From NCBI GenBank assembly GCA_028687415.1, contig JAQUAC010000092.1, positions 1 to 8,160 of the forward strand: a stretch of 8,160 nucleotides of DNA. The letters run 5' to 3'. A model generated the notes under the pieces. The model did not search any database. It had not been told where the DNA came from and worked only from the letters and a program-made list of their open reading frames with translations. Source of the stretch: Acidocella sp. Its GTDB lineage: Bacteria; Pseudomonadota; Alphaproteobacteria; Acetobacterales; Acetobacteraceae. Position numbers and translations under genes: made by a program. Shown here one piece after another: positions 5,204-8,160 of this stretch (positions within the stretch are counted from its first letter, which is position 1; every line of letters begins with the position of its first letter).

Positions 5204-6376
5204 ATGGCGACTTACAGCATAGCCTCCGGATACACGCTGACGTTATCGTCATCGCCGCCGAGCGGAACGAATATCGAGTTCCTGAACAATAACGGGGCTG
5301 ATGGCGGGCTCATCCTGCAGCCGAACGCCTTCAACGTCGTCACCACCACGGTGGACGGCACGCTTTCAACCAGCGCCTATCTGGACGCTGGTGGGCAGAT
5401 CCTGAACTTCCAGCCCAGCTATAACTACCAGACGGGCAATACCGGCGACCATATCACCATCGTGCATGTGGCGACCTTGTTCTCCTCGCTCGATGTCTTT
5501 CCCAGCGCCGCCTCCTACAACGCTGATTTCACTAACAAGGTCACCAACGGCGCCGGGCTGCAGCAATTCTACATCCTGCCCGACGGCACGGTCGAAAACC
5601 TTGTTGGTGACCTGGTGACGTTCAGCGCCCCGGAAATCCAGATCATCAACGAGATCGAGCAAGCGGTGTTCGGCACTGCCGCGCAGGCGGCCGGGGCCAC
5701 AATCGACCTTACCTTCATCGATCAGCTAAGCCCCAACAGCAACACCATATTCGCCGACGCCGTGCTCAGCGTGACGAACGTCACCATCAATCCCTGCTTT
5801 GCCGCCGGCACGCGCATCCTCACCCCGCACGGAGAGCTGAAGGTGGAAAGCCTCGCCATTGGCGATCATCTGATCACGCGCGACGGCGAGGAACTGCCGA
5901 TCATCTGGATCGGCCGTCGCGAGGTGAACATCGCGGCCCAGCTAAGGCCCGAGACCGTCCGCCCCGTCATCATCGAGGCCGATGCCTTGGCCGACGGCAT
6001 GCCCGCGCGCAACCTCATCGTCTCGCCGGACCATGCGCTGTATCTGGATGGCGTGCTGGTCCCGGCGAAAGACCTGATTAACTGGACGACCATCCGCCAA
6101 GATCAAAATGCCGCCAGCGTGACCTATTACCATCTGGAGCTGCCGCGCCATGCGGTCATCTTCGCGGAGGGCACCCCGGCGGAATCCTTTCTGGACACTG
6201 GCCATCGCGGGGTGTTCGACAATGCGGATGAAGCCGTTATCGCGCTTCCCGCCGGCATGCAGGAGCAGCGCGAGGCTGAAAGCTGCGCCCCGCTCTGTAC
6301 CTCAGGCCCGGCGCTGGAGGCCATCCGCCAGCGCATCGCCAGCCGTCAGGTGGGTATCAGGCTTTCCGCCTCTTAG
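5204..6376 (+). CDS. Hint-domain (hedgehog/intein-like) protein with novel N-terminal region
   Basis: The C-terminal half (from residue 198 of 390) is a Hint domain of the PF13403 (Hint_2) kind. It opens with NPCFAAGTRILTPHG, where Cys198 is the putative self-cleaving nucleophile, continues with VESLAIGDHLITRDG, and has the block-B segment LIVSPDHALYLDG with His277. It ends with LPRHAVIFAEGTPAESFLDTG, typical of these bacterial proteins. Such domains catalyse an N-S acyl shift that can cut the chain before the cysteine; cleavage by this subfamily is little studied. The first 197 residues are rich in Thr, Ser, Asn, Gly and aromatic residues with alternating hydrophobic pattern, suggesting a beta-rich, possibly exported domain, but no cleavable signal peptide is seen and no family is recognised. 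The start is uncertain. ATG 5204 has GGGA six bases upstream (5194-5197); ATG 5198 and GTG 5171 are in-frame alternatives. The 3' end overlaps the ABC transporter gene tail to tail. Confidence 0.88.
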   Translation: MATYSIASGYTLTLSSSPPSGTNIEFLNNNGADGGLILQPNAFNVVTTTVDGTLSTSAYLDAGGQILNFQPSYNYQTGNTGDHITIVHVATLFSSLDVFPSAASYNADFTNKVTNGAGLQQFYILPDGTVENLVGDLVTFSAPEIQIINEIEQAVFGTAAQAAGATIDLTFIDQLSPNSNTIFADAVLSVTNVTINPCFAAGTRILTPHGELKVESLAIGDHLITRDGEELPIIWIGRREVNIAAQLRPETVRPVIIEADALADGMPARNLIVSPDHALYLDGVLVPAKDLINWTTIRQDQNAASVTYYHLELPRHAVIFAEGTPAESFLDTGHRGVFDNADEAVIALPAGMQEQREAESCAPLCTSGPALEAIRQRIASRQVGIRLSAS

Positions 6377-8118
6377 CTGGGTGACAAAACCCCATCCGCC
6401 AGAGTCACGTGCCGCCCGCCAGTGACGGTGGTCTCGTGGTGGCTGATGGAGACGATGGTCGTGCCGGGCAGGGCGGTGCGCAGCGTCTCTTGCGCCTGGG
6501 CGGCCAGCGCCGGGTCCAGGGCGGAGGTGGCTTCATCTAGGAACAGCCAGTCCGGCTTGGCGATAAGCGCCCGTGCCAGTGCCAGGCGCTGCTGCTCGCC
6601 GCCGGAGAGGATCTGCCCCCAATTCGCGATCTCGCCCAGGCGCGGCACCAGATGCCCCAGCCCGAACGCATTCAGTGCCGCGATGGCATCCGCATCCGTC
6701 ACGTCGGCCTCCATTGCCGGGTAGACGACGCTGCGCTTGAGGTTGCCATTCGGGAAATATGGGCGCTGGGGGAGGAACAGCACGCTGCCTCTGGGGGGGG
6801 TGATGCTGCCGGTGCCAAACGGCCAGATACCAGCGATGGCGCGGAACAGCGTGGACTTGCCCGAGCCCGAAGGGCCGGTAACAATAACCGTCTCACCGGG
6901 CGGCAGTGTTAGCGAGGCATGATCCAGCAGCTTGCGGCCGTCCGGTAGAGTCAGGGTGAGATTGTCCAGCACCAGCGCCGCAGCGGGGTTTTGGCGCTGT
7001 GGTCCGCTGGCGGAAGCGGCGCGCGCGGCCTCCATCGCCTCCCGGAAGCCATGAAGACGCGAGACGGTCGCCCGCCATGTCACCAAATTCTGGTAGGAGG
7101 TGATGAACCACGAGAACGCCCCCTGCACCTGCCCGAACACCATGGGGATCTGCGACAGCCCGCCGAGGCCGATCTGCTTGGCGAAGTAGCGCGGCAGGAT
7201 AACAACCAGCGGGAAGATATTAGCGATCTGCGCGAAGCCGATGGTGAAGAAGTTCAGCGCCTTGGTCCGGCGCATGATCGCCCACCAGTTCTCCCGCACG
7301 GCGCGGAAGTGCTCGGTGAGCGTGACCTGCTCATCCCCCTCGCCGCGGTAGAGCGCGATGGCCTCCGGGTTGTCGCGGATGCGGATCAGCCCGTAGCGGA
7401 AATCCGCCTCCACACGTTGCTGGTTGAAACTGAGCGGGACCAGCTTGCGGCCAATGAAATGCGTGAACACCGTGCCCACCAGCGAGTACAGCAGCGCCAC
7501 CCAGAGCATGTAACCAGGAATGGTAATGCCGAAGAGGGTGATGGAGCCGGAGATGACATAAAGAACGGAGACGAAGCTGACCAGCGTGACGACGTTTGAG
7601 ATGAAATCCAGCCCCAGGCTCAGGCTGTTGGCGGTGAAGTCGCGCAGATCGTCAGAAATGCGCTGGTCCGGATTGTCCACCACGGCGCTGGCGGTGTGGC
7701 TCAGGCTGATATTGTAATAGGCGCGGTCAGTCAGCCAGTTTTCGATGTAATGCGTGGTCAGCCATTGCCGCCATTTAATTTGCAGCATCTGGTTCAGGTA
7801 GAGCGCATAGACCGCCACGACGATGTAGATCAGCACGATCTCCGCGAATCCAGGCATCTGTTTGGCGCCGTGAATGGTGGTGAGCGGGTAGATCAGCAGG
7901 TGCCAGACGGTATGTGCGTCATACGCCTGGATGGCGTTGAAGAAATCGTTGTTCCAATAGGTCAGGGTAAGGTTCAGGCCGACCAGCAGCAGGTTGAGCG
8001 AGATAATGGCGACGAGCAAGCCAATGGCCGGCCAGCGCTCCTCAGAGAGGAAATACGGCTTGGCAAGGCTCCAGGCTTCGCTCAGCCCGGTCGCGAAATT
8101 GCTGATAGACCGGCGCAT
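6373..8118 (-). CDS. Fused permease/ATPase ABC transporter, YddA / BacA (SbmA)-like
   Basis: A 581-residue half-transporter with an N-terminal membrane domain and C-terminal ATPase. About six membrane helices are visible (roughly residues 30-52, 91-110, 170-190, 200-222, 290-308 and 325-345). YWNNDFFNA (54-62), NPDQRISDDLRD (149-160) and RDNPEAIALYRGE (248-260) resemble E. coli YddA and the ABC_membrane_2/SbmA-BacA superfamily. The ATPase is complete: Walker A GPSGSGKST (415-423), Q-loop Gln451, signature LSGGEQQ (504-510), Walker B WLFLDEA (524-530) and switch His560. It probably works as a homodimer in the inner membrane. Relatives include YddA (substrate unknown) and mycobacterial Rv1819c, which takes up cobalamin and other hydrophilic molecules, so neither direction nor substrate can be assigned here. 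The start is supported by GGGGAG at 8130-8125, six bases from the ATG. An 8-base G run (6793-6800 on the plus strand) lies inside the ATPase part. It shares four bases with the end of the Hint gene. Confidence 0.93.
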   Translation of the reverse strand: MRRSISNFATGLSEAWSLAKPYFLSEERWPAIGLLVAIISLNLLLVGLNLTLTYWNNDFFNAIQAYDAHTVWHLLIYPLTTIHGAKQMPGFAEIVLIYIVVAVYALYLNQMLQIKWRQWLTTHYIENWLTDRAYYNISLSHTASAVVDNPDQRISDDLRDFTANSLSLGLDFISNVVTLVSFVSVLYVISGSITLFGITIPGYMLWVALLYSLVGTVFTHFIGRKLVPLSFNQQRVEADFRYGLIRIRDNPEAIALYRGEGDEQVTLTEHFRAVRENWWAIMRRTKALNFFTIGFAQIANIFPLVVILPRYFAKQIGLGGLSQIPMVFGQVQGAFSWFITSYQNLVTWRATVSRLHGFREAMEAARAASASGPQRQNPAAALVLDNLTLTLPDGRKLLDHASLTLPPGETVIVTGPSGSGKSTLFRAIAGIWPFGTGSITPPRGSVLFLPQRPYFPNGNLKRSVVYPAMEADVTDADAIAALNAFGLGHLVPRLGEIANWGQILSGGEQQRLALARALIAKPDWLFLDEATSALDPALAAQAQETLRTALPGTTIVSISHHETTVTGGRHVTLADGVLSPS

Positions 8119-8121
8119 GAG

Positions 8122-8160
8122 TTACTCCCCTTGCGGTAGGCGCAGGCGGAGGACGCCGTG
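8122..8160 (-). CDS. Possible C-terminal end of the gene upstream of the ABC transporter
   Basis: On the minus strand the frame entering from the window edge is open for twelve codons, ending HGVLRLRLPQGE and TAA (8124-8122), three bases before the transporter ATG. The transporter's ribosome binding site would lie within these last codons, as in tightly coupled operons. The piece is too short to identify, and the open frame may be chance. Confidence 0.35.
   Translation of the reverse strand, partial: HGVLRLRLPQGE

Noticed and set aside
6991..7599. Plus-strand open frames opposite the ABC transporter (also 7696-8139)
   Set aside because: The transporter's membrane and ATPase motifs explain this DNA; the opposite-strand products are charged and patternless.
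1..8160. Mobile element, CRISPR array or defence system
   Set aside because: No transposase, integrase, terminal inverted repeats with target duplications, spaced direct repeats or known defence domains were seen.

Overview
The window is a GC-rich chromosomal segment with tightly packed, alphaproteobacterial-looking genes. The Hint-domain protein (PF13403-like), the YddA/BacA-type ABC exporter and the cysE / cysteine desulfurase / ferredoxin / mnmA order suggest a member of the Rhodospirillales, perhaps Acetobacteraceae. That placement is inferred from gene content; no rRNA or other phylogenetic marker is present.

Layout. Positions 1-384 (+) hold the C-terminal part of a CheW chemotaxis coupling protein. 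It runs tail to tail, with a 14-base overlap, into a small zinc-binding GFA/CENP-V-type protein (371-799, -). Next is a clear minus-strand intrinsic terminator (884-913) closing an alpha/beta-hydrolase gene of the COG2945 type (934-1599, -). A 343-base gap (1600-1942) contains no gene but has an ordered series of inverted repeats that looks like a structured RNA or leader; it is the least explained part of the window. Reading right from a probable promoter at 1879-1906 is a compact sulfur-transfer cluster: serine acetyltransferase (cysE, 1943-2602), PLP-dependent cysteine desulfurase (2607-3698), adrenodoxin-type 2Fe-2S ferredoxin (3729-4052) and tRNA 2-thiouridylase (mnmA, 4049-5089). A separate promoter-like site (5107-5134) precedes a secreted-looking protein with a C-terminal Hint autoprocessing domain (5204-6376). 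It ends in a 4-base tail-to-tail overlap with a fused permease/ATPase ABC transporter (6373-8118, -). The last 39 bases may be the end of the gene upstream of that transporter.

How the genes fit together. The cluster 1943-5089 encodes a nearly continuous route from serine to thiolated tRNA. CysE makes O-acetylserine for cysteine synthesis, the desulfurase takes sulfur from cysteine as a persulfide, the ferredoxin can supply electrons for Fe-S or sulfur chemistry, and MnmA puts sulfur on U34 of tRNA-Lys/Glu/Gln. No IscU, IscA, HscAB or Tus genes are present, so the desulfurase may serve MnmA directly, as Bacillus YrvO does. MnmA carries Asn in place of the usual Asp in its PP-loop, which deserves checking.

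Nothing here looks like a phage, transposon, CRISPR array or defence island. The best candidates for something undescribed are the structured intergenic element, the MnmA PP-loop variant in its operon setting, and the Hint-domain protein.
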